Notes: generated by a model from the sequence alone, not told the origin. A stretch of DNA of 64,000 nucleotides from Thermobifida alba (GCF_023208015.1 NZ_CP051627.1:3578422-3642421); one strand, 5' to 3'. Positions 28,517 through 37,531 are shown, numbered from the stretch's first letter. Translations and numbers: made by a program.

Positions 28517-29341
28517 GTGGCGGGCAGTCCCACCGTGCGCCGCAAGCGCCTGTCGCGGCGACTCCGAGAGCTGCGTGAAGAACGGGGCCTCACCTCGGAG
28601 GAGGTCACCAAGCGGGCAGGGTTCTCGCGCGGGAAACTCACACGCATGGAGCGTGACGAGTGGACACGCCCCAACCCTGCGGACATCGAAAAGTTGCTGA
28701 CCATCTACAAGGTCACCGATCCGGACGAGCGGGAGGCGCTGCTGACGCTGGCCCGTCAGGCCCGGCAACGTGGCTGGTGGGTCAGCTACTCGGACGCCCT
28801 GGGCCGCGGCGCCTACGTCGGCCTGGAGACTGAGGCCACCCGTATCCGCACCGTGGAGCTGATGCTGGTCCCGGGACTGCTCCAGACCGAGGACTACATT
28901 CGTGCGGTGCTCCGTGGCGATGACGTCACCGATCCCGACGAGGTCGACCGGCGCGTGGAGGCGCGGCTGCTGCGTCAGCAGATCCTCACCCGGGCGGACG
29001 CTCCCACGCTGCACGCGGTCATCGACGAATCGGTGCTACGGAAAATCACCCCGGAACTGCGCGGTCAACTCCAGCGGCTGCTGGACCTTCAGGAGCCGCA
29101 CCGCCTCCAGGTGGTACCGGACCGGATCGGCCCTCATGCTGCGATGACCGGAGCGTTCACGATCCTGGAGTTCACCGAGGACCCAACCGTGGTCTACGTG
29201 GAAACAACCGACACTTCGCTGCTCCTGGAAGAGCCTGCGGAGATCCGCCAGCACGAGGACCGGTTCGACCGTCTGTGCGCCGTGGCTCTCTCCCCGGCAG
29301 AATCACGCGGGTTCATCCAGCACCTACTGGACTCGATGTAA
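28517..29341 (+). CDS. helix-turn-helix regulator with DUF5753 domain
   Basis: 274 residues from GTG 28517 (VAGSPTVRRKRLSRRLREL), with GGGGAG upstream; longer starts to 28427 are possible but untypical. An XRE HTH fills about 15-70 (LTSEEVTKRAGFSRGKLTRME). The DUF5753 domain has the conserved LMLVPGLLQTEDYIRAVL, DRRVEARLLRQQIL and the C-terminal FDRLCAVALSPAESRGFI. This family is widespread in actinomycetes and usually paired with a DUF397 protein; some pairs affect development and antibiotic production. The DUF397 gene follows 9 bp later. Confidence 0.93.
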   Translation: MAGSPTVRRKRLSRRLRELREERGLTSEEVTKRAGFSRGKLTRMERDEWTRPNPADIEKLLTIYKVTDPDEREALLTLARQARQRGWWVSYSDALGRGAYVGLETEATRIRTVELMLVPGLLQTEDYIRAVLRGDDVTDPDEVDRRVEARLLRQQILTRADAPTLHAVIDESVLRKITPELRGQLQRLLDLQEPHRLQVVPDRIGPHAAMTGAFTILEFTEDPTVVYVETTDTSLLLEEPAEIRQHEDRFDRLCAVALSPAESRGFIQHLLDSM

Positions 29342-29350
29342 GGAGCCACC

Positions 29351-29542
29351 ATGAACGTTTCCCAGCTCCGGTTTCGCAAGTCCTCTTACTCCGGCGCCCG
29401 GCACGAGAACTGTGTCGAGGTCGCCGACCTGCCCGGTGCCACCGCTGTCCGCGACTCCCAGCACCCCGAAGCGGGGCACCTCACCTTCCCGGCCACCGAG
29501 TGGCGCGCGTTCCTCGACGCGGTGAAGACCGACCGCATCTGA
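29351..29542 (+). CDS. DUF397 family protein
   Basis: 63 residues. It contains the DUF397 core: RFRKSSYSGARHENCVEVAD near the N-terminus, TAVRDSQHPEAGHLTF, and WRAFLDAVKTD at the end. It is a cytosolic partner of DUF5753 HTH regulators and probably antagonises or modulates the regulator encoded 9 bp upstream, judging from studied pairs. AGGAG lies just upstream of the ATG. A perfect hairpin follows. Confidence 0.93.
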   Translation: MNVSQLRFRKSSYSGARHENCVEVADLPGATAVRDSQHPEAGHLTFPATEWRAFLDAVKTDRI

Positions 29543-29559
29543 CCCCGGCAACAACGAGA

Positions 29560-29588
29560 ACGGCCCCCGCCTACACGGCGGGGGCCGT
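29560..29588. terminator. hairpin after DUF397
   Basis: Perfect 12-bp stem (29560-29571 with 29577-29588) with a 5-base loop. It ends the regulator/DUF397 unit; a short TCTCG follows instead of a T-tract. Confidence 0.75.
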
Positions 29589-29722
29589 CTCGATGCACGT
29601 ACCCAAGATGCATTTCCCGGGTCATGCTACCCCGGCACCCGGCCCCCGGTCAGGGGAACACAGGGACGCGATCCCCCGTTGCGCAAGGGGACCGAAGTCC
29701 CTAACAGGGGGTCCTACGCCGT

Positions 29723-29732
29723 GTAGTACTAC
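29723..29732. promoter_or_regulatory. palindrome GTAGTACTAC, candidate BlaI-type operator
   Basis: A perfect 10-base palindrome 19 bp before the ATG of the BlaI-type repressor gene. BlaI/MecI repressors bind short palindromes overlapping their own promoters, so autoregulation through this site is likely. Inferred from position and symmetry only. Confidence 0.5.
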
Positions 29733-29751
29733 CGCCGGTAAACTGGCTCAC

Positions 29752-30129
29752 ATGAAGACCAGGCTCGGCGACCTTGAACGCGCGGTGATGGATGTACTGT
29801 GGGAGCAAACCGAGCCCATGACGGTTCGGGAAGTGGGCCGCGCTCTGGCTGACCGCGACCTCGCCCACACGACCGTCATGACCGTGCTCGACCGGCTCGC
29901 CAAGAAGGGAGTCGTGCGTCGCACCCGCGACGGGCGCGCGTGGCGGTACCGCCCGGCAGCCAGCCGGGAGACCTTCATCTCGGAGATGATGCTGGACGCG
30001 CTCGGCCAGACCGGTGACCGCGACGCCGCGTTGGCTGCTTTCGTCCGCTCCATGAGCGGCCCGGAAGCTGAGGTACTTCGCCGTCTCCTCGCGGAGAACC
30101 ACGGGGAGACCGGCAGATCAAGGATGTAG
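29752..30129 (+). CDS. BlaI/MecI/CopY family transcriptional repressor
   Basis: 125 residues from ATG 29752. The N-terminal winged helix is LGDLERAVMDVLWEQTEPMT, VREVGRALADRDLAHTTVMT and LDRLAKKGVVRR. The C-terminal dimerisation/cleavage region follows (SRETFISEMMLDALGQTGDRDAALAAFVRSM). Such repressors are inactivated by proteolysis when the paired M56 membrane protease senses a signal. The protease gene begins 4 bp after this stop, so the two are one operon. No beta-lactamase gene lies beside them. Confidence 0.93.
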   Translation: MKTRLGDLERAVMDVLWEQTEPMTVREVGRALADRDLAHTTVMTVLDRLAKKGVVRRTRDGRAWRYRPAASRETFISEMMLDALGQTGDRDAALAAFVRSMSGPEAEVLRRLLAENHGETGRSRM

Positions 30130-30133
30130 CCGA

Positions 30134-31078
30134 ATGGTCGTTGCCGCACTGCTCACAACGATCGCAGGCGGCTGCCTTCTCGCCGCCCGCCGCCTGCTGC
30201 GCGCCCAGTGGCCCTCCCGGGGCCCACACGTCGCCGTTGTCGCCTGGCAGGCGCTGGGACTGGCATGGGGCATATCGACCATCGGCGCCCTGCTGGCCTT
30301 CGGACTGGCCCCCTACGGCCAGGGAGTGCTACACGGCCTGACCGCCCTCGCCCAGGACGCCGCCGCGAACGGCCTGCGACTGGACGTCCTGTCCGAGGGA
30401 CGCTTCGCCGCCACCCAGGTGGCCGCGCTCGTCGCGGCGGTCGGCCTGACCCTGGTGCTCCTCTGGGGACTGGCGATCTCCTTCATCCAGGTGGTGCGCA
30501 CCCGCCGCCGCCACCGTGCCCTCCTCGAACTGGTCGCCCACGACCACCCGGAGCTTCCCGGGACCAGGGTGCTCGACCACCCCGCGGCAGCGGCCTACTG
30601 CCTGCCCGGCGTGCTGAACCCGCAGATCGTCATCAGCGCCGGGGCGCTGGAGGTGCTGGACCGCCGGGAACTCGCCGCGGTCCTGGCCCACGAGCACGCG
30701 CACCTGCGCCAGCGGCACGACCTCGTCCTCCTCCCGTTCTCCTCGCTGAAGCGCGCCTTCCCCCGGATCCGGTTCATGGAGCGCTGCTACAACGCCGTGG
30801 CGCTGCTCATCGAGATGTGCGCCGACGACCACGCCCGCCGCCACCACTCCCCCCGCGAACTGGCAACGGCACTGGTGCGGTTCGGCACCGCGGGCGGCAC
30901 GACGGTCCCCGCCGGAGCCATGGCGGTGATCCCCAACGAACAGCAGCCGGAGGTGCTCGCCCGCGTCTCCCGGCTGCTGAACCCGGTGGAGCTGTCCCGT
31001 CGGGCCTCCGCGACCGTGCTGACCGGATCGGCCTCCCTCATGGCCGCGACCCTGACCCTGTGGCACCTGCCTCTTTGA
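30134..31078 (+). CDS. M56 family membrane metalloprotease (BlaR1-like, no sensor domain)
   Basis: 314 residues. Hydrophobic segments lie near 2-20, 33-60, 92-118 and 290-312. The zinc motif HEHAH sits in ELAAVLAHEHAHLRQRHD, with CADDHA downstream as the third-ligand region. Unlike BlaR1 it has no penicillin-binding sensor domain at the C-terminus, so what it senses is unknown. It is expected to cleave or trigger cleavage of the repressor encoded immediately upstream. BlaI-M56 pairs of this short kind are common in actinobacteria. Confidence 0.9.
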   Translation: MVVAALLTTIAGGCLLAARRLLRAQWPSRGPHVAVVAWQALGLAWGISTIGALLAFGLAPYGQGVLHGLTALAQDAAANGLRLDVLSEGRFAATQVAALVAAVGLTLVLLWGLAISFIQVVRTRRRHRALLELVAHDHPELPGTRVLDHPAAAAYCLPGVLNPQIVISAGALEVLDRRELAAVLAHEHAHLRQRHDLVLLPFSSLKRAFPRIRFMERCYNAVALLIEMCADDHARRHHSPRELATALVRFGTAGGTTVPAGAMAVIPNEQQPEVLARVSRLLNPVELSRRASATVLTGSASLMAATLTLWHLPL

Positions 31079-31168
31079 GGCGGGTCACGGCCTTTCGGGC
31101 ACGATTCCCGCCTGTCGTGCGTTTACTCTGAAGGCAAGGTTCCCTCAAGTCAAAGGCCGGGTGCTCGC

Positions 31169-31483
31169 GTGTACGCCGTAGGCTTCTTCGATCTGCTCTT
31201 CAGGGTCCTCTACCTGGTGACCTTCGTGCTGTCGCTGTACTCGCTGATCGAGGCCGCCCGCACTCCCGCGCCCGCATTCCCCGCGATGGACAAGCAGACC
31301 AAGGGGCTGTGGGTGGGCCTGCTGGCCGGAGGCACGGTGGTCTCGTTGGCCGCGTTCCTGGGCATGTCCGCGTTCCTGACGATCCTGGCGCTGATCGCCG
31401 CCCTGATCTTCCTGATCGACGTGCGCCCCGCGATCCGCCAGATCGGCCGCTCCGGCGGCGACGGCCCCTACGGCTCCTGGTGA
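31169..31483 (+). CDS. DUF2516 family membrane protein
   Basis: 104 residues from GTG 31169. Three hydrophobic helices (about 7-27, 46-66, 67-84) and the conserved FLIDVRPAIRQIG at the C-terminal end mark the actinobacterial DUF2516 family. Function unknown. It is a single gene whose stop lies 4 bp from the convergent zinc metallopeptidase stop. Confidence 0.88.
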   Translation: MYAVGFFDLLFRVLYLVTFVLSLYSLIEAARTPAPAFPAMDKQTKGLWVGLLAGGTVVSLAAFLGMSAFLTILALIAALIFLIDVRPAIRQIGRSGGDGPYGSW

Positions 31484-31487
31484 CCGC

Positions 31488-32450
31488 TCACTGGAGCAGG
31501 TCCTCCTCGGCCGCCCAGGTGTTGCAGGAACCGGGGGTCTGGTAGTCCAGCCCCCGCTCCAGCCACAGCGCGCTGTTCTGCGCCGAGCCGTGCGTACGCT
31601 CGGCGTCGCTGCTGCCCTCGCGGTCCGCGGTGGCCGCGGCGTCCTCAAGGAGCACCCGGTGCTCGGCGTCCCCGAGGGGGTAGGTGACGCTCACCGCCCC
31701 GAGGAAGGCTCCCGCCAGGCAGTTGGCCTGGAGTTCGCTGCGGCGGGTCCAGAAGCTCCGTTCCACCGGGTCGCTCTCCAGGCGGCGCTGCTCGTGGTAG
31801 TAGTCCAGGATTCCGGCCTCGCCCTGCACGTGGTGCCCGTACTCGTGGGCGAGCAGGGAGGCGTAGACGACGCTGTCGGGACTGTGGCGCCACTTCTCCA
31901 CCACGTCACTCAGGCCGATGTAGACGCTCTTGCTGGCCCGGCAGTAGAAGCCGCCCGCCGCCGAGGGGTAGTCGCGGCACGGGCTGCTGCCGGGTTCCGT
32001 CCAGAAGACCCGTCCGGGCGGTTCGAACTCCAGCCCCGCCTTGGCGAACTGGGTGGCCCAGGCGTGGTCCAGGCAGTCCGCGACGGTGTCGAGGAAGCGC
32101 TTCATGGACGCGGTGTCGTGGACGTCGAGTCCGGGGGCCGGGCAGGGCAGCGGTGCCAGGCGTCCGGTCGTGTAGAGCGGATTGTGCCGGAGCACGCCCT
32201 CCCCGGTGAACTCCGCTCCGAGGCCGCTGCTCGGTCCCCGGTGCGGGTCCTCGGGCGGGGCCTGTTCCTGGGAGGTGCGGCCGAGCGACGGCGCCCCCCG
32301 TTCCTCGCCGCCGACCCCGTGTCCCACCAGGACCGCCAGGGCCAGGACGACCGCGCCGACCCCCACGAAGCGACCGAAGCCGCGCCTTCCGCTCCGCGCT
32401 GTCCGGTCGTGCGCCCGTTCCACTTCCCGTCCCGGCTCGTCCACCGCCAC
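31488..32450 (-). CDS. neutral zinc metallopeptidase, YpfJ-like (copy 2)
   Basis: 320 residues from GTG 32450. A basic cytoplasmic start and one membrane helix (about 28-46, FVGVGAVVLALAVLVGHGVG) are followed by an extracytoplasmic domain. The zinc motif HEYGHHVQGEAGIL is typical of the putative neutral zinc metallopeptidase family; RRSELQANCLAGAFLGAV supplies the Glu ligand. Six Cys residues (PCPAPG, DCLDHAW, PCRDYPS, FYCRAS, ANCLAG, SCNTW) probably form disulfides. It is a tandem paralogue of the gene 7 bp upstream. Substrate unknown. Confidence 0.9.
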   Translation of the reverse strand: MAVDEPGREVERAHDRTARSGRRGFGRFVGVGAVVLALAVLVGHGVGGEERGAPSLGRTSQEQAPPEDPHRGPSSGLGAEFTGEGVLRHNPLYTTGRLAPLPCPAPGLDVHDTASMKRFLDTVADCLDHAWATQFAKAGLEFEPPGRVFWTEPGSSPCRDYPSAAGGFYCRASKSVYIGLSDVVEKWRHSPDSVVYASLLAHEYGHHVQGEAGILDYYHEQRRLESDPVERSFWTRRSELQANCLAGAFLGAVSVTYPLGDAEHRVLLEDAAATADREGSSDAERTHGSAQNSALWLERGLDYQTPGSCNTWAAEEDLLQ

Positions 32451-32457
32451 ACCCCGG

Positions 32458-33426
32458 TCAGTCGACCAGTTCCTCCTCCGCCTCCCAGGTGTTGCACGCG
32501 GCGGGGTCCCGGCGGTCCATGCCGTGGCTGGTCCACAGCCGGCCGTTGGCGGGACTGCCGTGCGTGTGCGTGTCCCCCCGGTCCGCGCGGAGCGCGGCGT
32601 CCCGCAGCACCTCCTCGCGTTCCGCCTCCCCGATGGGGAAGCTGTTCTCCACCGCCCCCAGGAACACCCCGCTCAGGCAGTTGGCCTGGAGTTCGCTGCG
32701 GCGGCTCCACTCGTCCCGGCTCTCCTCGCCGTTGCTGCCGCTCCGCATCTCCTGGTACTGGGACAGGATTCCCGTCTCGCCCTGCACGTGGTGCCCGTAC
32801 TCGTGGCCGAGCAGGAACGTGTAGGCCGCGGTCCGGTCGCTGTGGCCGGAACCGGCCACGATGTCCTCCACGCCGAGGTACAGGCCCTTGTTCGCGTGGC
32901 AGTAGAACGCCGAGAGCCCCTCGACCGGATAGGTGCCGCACGGGCTCTGCCCCGACGAGTACCAGTAGACCCGGTTCGGGGGTTCGAACTCCAGTCCCGC
33001 CGCGGTGAGGTGCTCCCCCCACGCCTGGTCGAGGCAGTCGGTCACCTCGTGCAGGAAGTCCTCCATGGAGCGGGGGTCGCCGACCTCCATCTCCGGGGCC
33101 GGGCAGGCGACCGACCGCAGTTCCCCGCTCAGGTAGAGCGCGTTGGTGGTCAGCACGTCCCGGGGCCGGCCCTGGTCCGGGTCGGCCTGCTCGGACGGCC
33201 CCGTCGGCGGACCCGTGGCCGGCGCGGGCCCGGACCCGGTTCCGAAGAGGGAGGCCACCGAGACGAACCCGGCCAGGGCGACGGAGGCCAGACCCATGAC
33301 CACGACGACGGAGACGCCGACGCCCAGGGGACGCGGCCGGGCCCGTCCCGCGCGTCCGGGCAGCATGTACTCGCTGCCGAGACTCCGCTTGCGGACCGGC
33401 TCCGTCGCGTTGTTCCGTCCCCGCAC
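32458..33426 (-). CDS. neutral zinc metallopeptidase, YpfJ-like (copy 1)
   Basis: 322 residues from GTG 33426. It has the same plan as its downstream paralogue: a basic tail, a membrane helix (about 36-58), a Pro/Gly-rich linker, then a domain with HEYGHHVQGETGIL and RRSELQANCLSGVFLGAV. Matching segments include GLEFEPPNRVYW and the C-terminal ACNTWEAEEELVD. The pair is separated by 7 bp and probably arose by tandem duplication followed by divergence. Both keep all zinc-binding residues, so neither looks decayed. Confidence 0.9.
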   Translation of the reverse strand: MRGRNNATEPVRKRSLGSEYMLPGRAGRARPRPLGVGVSVVVVMGLASVALAGFVSVASLFGTGSGPAPATGPPTGPSEQADPDQGRPRDVLTTNALYLSGELRSVACPAPEMEVGDPRSMEDFLHEVTDCLDQAWGEHLTAAGLEFEPPNRVYWYSSGQSPCGTYPVEGLSAFYCHANKGLYLGVEDIVAGSGHSDRTAAYTFLLGHEYGHHVQGETGILSQYQEMRSGSNGEESRDEWSRRSELQANCLSGVFLGAVENSFPIGEAEREEVLRDAALRADRGDTHTHGSPANGRLWTSHGMDRRDPAACNTWEAEEELVD

Positions 33427-33581
33427 CCGTCGTTTCCCCCCTGTCGGTCCGTCAAGGTGACTTTTCGATTATGCCGGGCGAAAGGGACGGCCCCGGTGCC
33501 CGCCTCCTTCTCTCCGGACCACTGGACGTGGTCGATAGGCTCACCGTGAGCGACACGTCCAGCAGAACAGGTGAGGAAGCG

Positions 33582-35336
33582 ATGACGGGAACAGCGACGG
33601 GGAGGGCCCTGCTCGGTCTCGCCGCCGTCGTGTCCACCGGTGTGCTGCTGGCGGGACCGGCGGCCGCCGCACCCCACGACCCGCAGACCCACACCCTCCA
33701 GCAGGGCGAGCTCGCCGACGGGCAGATCGTCAACACGATCTCCCTGCGGCTGGACGGCAACGGCGTCCTGCACGCCCAGGAGCGCATCGCCTTCGGCGGC
33801 GCGGGCCCCGCGGAGTTCACCCGGACCTTCCTGCTGCGGGAGCCCTACGACACCGACCACGACCGGCTGTACGAGCTGACCGGCCTGGCCGCGCAGAGCG
33901 GGGACGGCACCCCGGTGGAGGTCACCGTCACCGAGGACGAGACCACCCTGAACGCCACCCTGGACGTGGCCGGCGCCCCGGTCGTCATCGTGGACTACCA
34001 GGTCACGGGCACGGTCAGCGAGGTCGGCGACCGGTTGGAGCTGGAGTGGACGGCGGTCGGGGGCTACAGCGACTTCGTCGAGGAGACGACGGTGGTCGTC
34101 GACGCCCCGAATCCGCCGCAGGCGCTGTCGTGCGCGGCGGGCGAACCGCTCAGCTCCATCTACTGCACCGCCTCGGACATGGGCGGCCCCCAGGCGCTCG
34201 TGGCCCGTTTCCTCCAGGCCGACCTGGACGCGGGGCAGACGCTCGGCATCGTGGTGAGCTATCCCCCGGGGACCGCGGACAGCAGCCTGATCCTGGACCG
34301 GTCCTGGTCGCTGACCTCCGCGTTCGCGATCACCCCCGCGACGGCGGGCGTCTTCGGGCTGCTGCTCGTGGTGCTCGTCGGCGGACTGGTGCTGCTGATC
34401 TGGGTGCGCGGTAGGGACGAGCGGGCGCTGCGGTCGGAGGCGTGCAAGGCCGACCACGCCCCGCTGGAGCCGGGGGTGGGCGGGAACCTGCAGTTCCATC
34501 CGCCGGACAACGTGCACCCGGGGCAGATCGGCACCCTTATCGACGAGCAGGCCGACGTCGTGGACGTCACCGCGTCCGTGGTGGACCTGGCGGTGCGCGG
34601 ATACCTGCGGATCGAGGAGCTGCCGCACCAGCGCTACTCGTCGGTGGACTGGCTGCTGACCCGCACCGGCCAGCGCGGCGAGGAGACCCTGCTGACCTAC
34701 GAGCGCCTGCTGCTGGAGGCGCTCTTCCCCCGGGGCCCGCGGACGCGGCTGTCGGAACTGGACGAGGAGTTCGCGAACCGGCTGGCCGACGTGCGCGAGG
34801 AGCTGTACCGCGACATGGTGCGGCTCAAGTGGTTCGCGCGCCGCCCCAACCGGGAGCGCAACCAGTGGACGACCGTGGGGATCGTGCTGTCCCTGCTCGG
34901 CGCGGTGGTCACCGTGCTGCTGGCGATCTTCACGCACGCCGCGTTCACCGGGCTTGCCCTGGTCATCGCGGGCGCGGCGGTGACCGTCGGAGCGCAGTAC
35001 ATGCCCGCCAAGACGAAGCTGGGCAGTGCCGTGTTCGCGCACGTCGCCGGGTTCCGGGCGTACCTGCTGCGGGCCCGGGTCGACGACGTCCCGCCCGAGC
35101 GCCGGGTCCACCTGTTCTCCCGCTACCTGCCGTACGCGATCATCTTCGACAACGTCGAGCACTGGGCGCGGATCCTGGCGGCCGCGGGGGCGGAGGAGTC
35201 CGGCGGCCAGGGCCTGTCCTGGTACCGCGGGCCGCAGGACTGGACCCTGGGCGACTTCGCCGACTCCATCAAGGCGTTCACGCTGACCCTGTCCGGTGTC
35301 ATCTCCAGTACCCGGCAGTTCCGGTCCCTGATCTGA
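33582..35336 (+). CDS. DUF2207 domain-containing membrane protein
   Basis: 584 residues from ATG 33582 (GAGGAAGCG upstream). A signal peptide (about 5-30, ending GPAAAAP) precedes an extracytoplasmic DUF2207 beta domain (to about 240). One membrane helix lies at about 258-280, then a cytoplasmic region with winged-helix-like stretches, and two further helices near 428-470. The C-terminal [19 protein letters not shown] is characteristic of the family. Function unknown; it is a widespread bacterial membrane protein. It is followed 13 bp later by dtd, so the two may share a transcript. Confidence 0.9.
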   Translation: MTGTATGRALLGLAAVVSTGVLLAGPAAAAPHDPQTHTLQQGELADGQIVNTISLRLDGNGVLHAQERIAFGGAGPAEFTRTFLLREPYDTDHDRLYELTGLAAQSGDGTPVEVTVTEDETTLNATLDVAGAPVVIVDYQVTGTVSEVGDRLELEWTAVGGYSDFVEETTVVVDAPNPPQALSCAAGEPLSSIYCTASDMGGPQALVARFLQADLDAGQTLGIVVSYPPGTADSSLILDRSWSLTSAFAITPATAGVFGLLLVVLVGGLVLLIWVRGRDERALRSEACKADHAPLEPGVGGNLQFHPPDNVHPGQIGTLIDEQADVVDVTASVVDLAVRGYLRIEELPHQRYSSVDWLLTRTGQRGEETLLTYERLLLEALFPRGPRTRLSELDEEFANRLADVREELYRDMVRLKWFARRPNRERNQWTTVGIVLSLLGAVVTVLLAIFTHAAFTGLALVIAGAAVTVGAQYMPAKTKLGSAVFAHVAGFRAYLLRARVDDVPPERRVHLFSRYLPYAIIFDNVEHWARILAAAGAEESGGQGLSWYRGPQDWTLGDFADSIKAFTLTLSGVISSTRQFRSLI

Positions 35337-35349
35337 GAGGAGCAGTCTC

Positions 35350-35775
35350 ATGCGTGCGGTGGTGCAGCGGGTCAGCCGCGCCTCGGTGACGGTCGACGGC
35401 GAGGTCGTCGGCGCGATCAAGGAGCCGGGGCTGCTGGCGCTGGTGGGGGTGACCCACACCGATGGGGACGCGCAAGCCGCCAAGCTGGCCCGGAAGCTGT
35501 GGACGCTGCGCATCCTGGAGGACGAGAAGTCGTGCTCCGACGTCGCGGCCCCGCTGCTGGTGGTCAGCCAGTTCACGCTGTACGGCGACGCCCGCAAGGG
35601 CCGCCGCCCCACCTGGCAGGCGGCCGCGCCCGGTCCGGTGGCCGAACCGCTGGTGGACCGGGTGGTCGAGGAGCTGCGCGGGTTGGGCGCGCGGGTGGAG
35701 ACGGGGGTGTTCGGGGCGCAGATGTCGGTGGAGTTGACCAACGAGGGCCCGTTCACCGTCATCGTGGAGGTCTAG
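35350..35775 (+). CDS. dtd: D-aminoacyl-tRNA deacylase
   Basis: 141 residues. It hydrolyses D-amino acids (and glycine mis-attached to tRNA-Ala) from tRNA. Landmarks are [17 protein letters not shown] at the N-terminus, the active-site loop [19 protein letters not shown] and the C-terminal [12 protein letters not shown], which carries the cross-subunit Gly-cis-Pro-type active site. AGGAG precedes the ATG. Cytosolic proofreading enzyme. Confidence 0.97.
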   Translation: MRAVVQRVSRASVTVDGEVVGAIKEPGLLALVGVTHTDGDAQAAKLARKLWTLRILEDEKSCSDVAAPLLVVSQFTLYGDARKGRRPTWQAAAPGPVAEPLVDRVVEELRGLGARVETGVFGAQMSVELTNEGPFTVIVEV

Positions 35776-35823
35776 GGACCAGCCCCGTAGTGATGCGGTA
35801 AAGACGATCTTCCCCTTCGATAC

Positions 35824-35835
35824 CTAACGTGTTAG
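35824..35835. promoter_or_regulatory. palindrome CTAAC-GT-GTTAG in the xylanase leader
   Basis: Two perfect 5-base arms around a 2-base centre, 20 bp upstream of the CelR-like operator. Its right side (GTTAGAT) also overlaps a plausible -10 hexamer TTAGAT (35832-35837). It could be a second operator or part of the promoter. Confidence 0.4.
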
Positions 35836-35854
35836 ATTGGTCACCGGTTGCACG

Positions 35855-35868
35855 TGGGAGCGCTCCCG
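35855..35868. promoter_or_regulatory. CelR-type operator TGGGAGCGCTCCCG
   Basis: Matches 13 of 14 bases of the palindrome TGGGAGCGCTCCCA that the LacI-family repressor CelR of Thermobifida binds upstream of cellulase genes. It lies 83 bp before the xylanase ATG, inside the 175-bp spacer after dtd. This predicts that the xylanase is induced together with cellulases by cellobiose-type signals. The celR gene itself is not in the window. Confidence 0.85.
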
Positions 35869-35950
35869 GACGTGTGATCTGACCGACAGGCTGAGGGGGC
35901 ACGTCGGTCGCGCAACAGGAAGAACAACCGTCGCGCGAAAGGAAGAACCG

Positions 35951-37414
35951 ATGACGGAAGCCCGTCACCGTTCCCCGCGGCGAGCCAGACGCTCGCTCAG
36001 CCTCCTCCTCACCTCGGCACTGGCCGCGGCCGGCCTGCTGGTCACGGCCTCCCCGGCGCAGGCCGAGTCGACCCTGCGGGACCTGGCCGCACAGAACGGC
36101 GGCCGCCACTTCGGCACCGCCCTCACCTACAACCCGCTCAACAGCGACTCCCAGTACCGGGACATCGCGGCCGCCCAGTTCAGCGCGGTCACCCACGAGA
36201 ACGAGATGAAGTGGGAAGCGCTGGAGCCGCAGCAGGGCCAGTACAACTGGAGCCAGGCCGACTCCATCATCAACTTCGCCAAGGCCAACAACCAGATCGT
36301 GCGCGGGCACACCCTGGTCTGGCACAGCCAGCTGCCGTCCTGGCTGAACAACGGCGGCTACAACGGCAACCAGCTCCGCTCCATCATGGAGAACCACATC
36401 GAGGTGGTGGCCGGCCGCTACAGGGGTGACCTCTACGCCTGGGACGTGGTCAACGAGGCGTTCAACGAGGACGGCACGTTCCGCAACTCGATCTGGTACC
36501 AGGGCATGGGCCGCGACTACATCGCCCACGCCTTCCGCAAGGCCCACGAGGTCGACCCCAACGCCAAGCTGTACATCAACGACTACAACATCGAAGGCAT
36601 CAACGCCAAGAGCAACGGTCTGTACAACCTGGTGGTCGACCTGCTCAACGAGGGCGTGCCGATCCACGGCGTCGGCATCCAGAGCCACCTCATCGTCGGC
36701 CAGGTGCCGTCCACGTTCCAGCAGAACATGCAGCGCTTCGCCGACCTGGGCCTGGACGTGGCCATCACCGAGCTGGACATCCGCATGCAGATGCCCGCGG
36801 ACAACAACAAGCTCCAGCAGCAGGCCCGCGACTACGAGGCCGTAGTCGACGCCTGCCTCGCGGTGAACCGCTGCATCGGCATCACCGTCTGGGGCATCGA
36901 CGACGAGCGCTCCTGGGTGCCCTACACCTTCCCGGGCGAAGGCGCCCCGCTGCTCTACGACGGCCAGTACAACCGCAAGCCCGCCTGGTACGCCGTCTAC
37001 GAGGCCCTCGGCGGCACCGACGACCCGGGTGAGGAGCCGGGTAACCCGGGCGAGGAGCCGGGTGGTCCGGGTGAGGAGCCGGGCGAGCCGGGTACGCCGG
37101 GTGGTCCCTGCGACGTGGACTACGCCGTGGTCAACGACTGGGGCAACGGCATGCAGGGCGCCCTGACCGTCACCAACACCGGGTCCTCCCCGATCAGCAA
37201 CTGGACCCTGCAGTTCACCCTGGCCAACGTGAACATCTCCAACGGCTGGAACGGCGACTGGACCCAGAACGGCTCCCAGATCACCGTGACCGCCCCCGCC
37301 TGGAACGCCACCCTCAACCCCGGTCAGAGCACCGAACTCGGCTTCGTCGCCGACAAGACCGGCAGCGTCTCCACCCCCACCCAGTTCACCCTCAACGGAG
37401 CCACCTGCTCCTGA
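35951..37414 (+). CDS. xyl10A: secreted GH10 endo-1,4-beta-xylanase with C-terminal CBM2
   Basis: 487 residues from ATG 35951 (AAAGGAAG upstream). The signal peptide is twin-arginine-like or Sec-type (basic RRARRSLSLLL, cleavage probable after Ala38). The GH10 barrel (about 41-350) has acid/base Glu169 in WDVVNEAF and nucleophile Glu274 in ITELDIRM, plus ENEMKWEA and RGHTLVWHSQ of the substrate cleft. A Pro-Gly-Glu linker (about 357-386) leads to a CBM2 (387-487) bounded by Cys387 and Cys486, with NDWGNGMQGALTVTNTG and WNATL. It hydrolyses xylan outside the cell while bound to cellulose or xylan. It matches the plan of Thermobifida Xyl10A as I know it; the symbol rests on that. Confidence 0.96.
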   Translation: MTEARHRSPRRARRSLSLLLTSALAAAGLLVTASPAQAESTLRDLAAQNGGRHFGTALTYNPLNSDSQYRDIAAAQFSAVTHENEMKWEALEPQQGQYNWSQADSIINFAKANNQIVRGHTLVWHSQLPSWLNNGGYNGNQLRSIMENHIEVVAGRYRGDLYAWDVVNEAFNEDGTFRNSIWYQGMGRDYIAHAFRKAHEVDPNAKLYINDYNIEGINAKSNGLYNLVVDLLNEGVPIHGVGIQSHLIVGQVPSTFQQNMQRFADLGLDVAITELDIRMQMPADNNKLQQQARDYEAVVDACLAVNRCIGITVWGIDDERSWVPYTFPGEGAPLLYDGQYNRKPAWYAVYEALGGTDDPGEEPGNPGEEPGGPGEEPGEPGTPGGPCDVDYAVVNDWGNGMQGALTVTNTGSSPISNWTLQFTLANVNISNGWNGDWTQNGSQITVTAPAWNATLNPGQSTELGFVADKTGSVSTPTQFTLNGATCS

Positions 37415-37443
37415 CGGTGACCTGACCACCTGAACACACCAAC

Positions 37444-37474
37444 GGGGCCGCCGCGCCACAGACGCGGCGGCCCC
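37444..37474. terminator. hairpin after the xylanase gene
   Basis: A perfect 12-bp stem (37444-37455 with 37463-37474) with a 7-base loop, 30 bp past the stop. GC-rich without T-tract. It faces the convergent DsrE gene. Confidence 0.75.
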
Positions 37475-37531
37475 CGCGGTCTTCGGCCCCGCCTCCGGAG
37501 CGCTCCGGCACCGGGGGCACGGTCAGCCGGA

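Noticed and set aside
37495-37508. Palindrome CCGGAGCGCTCCGG after the xylanase
   Set aside because: Shares only the AGCGCT core with the CelR site and sits between convergent gene ends, where hairpins are expected.
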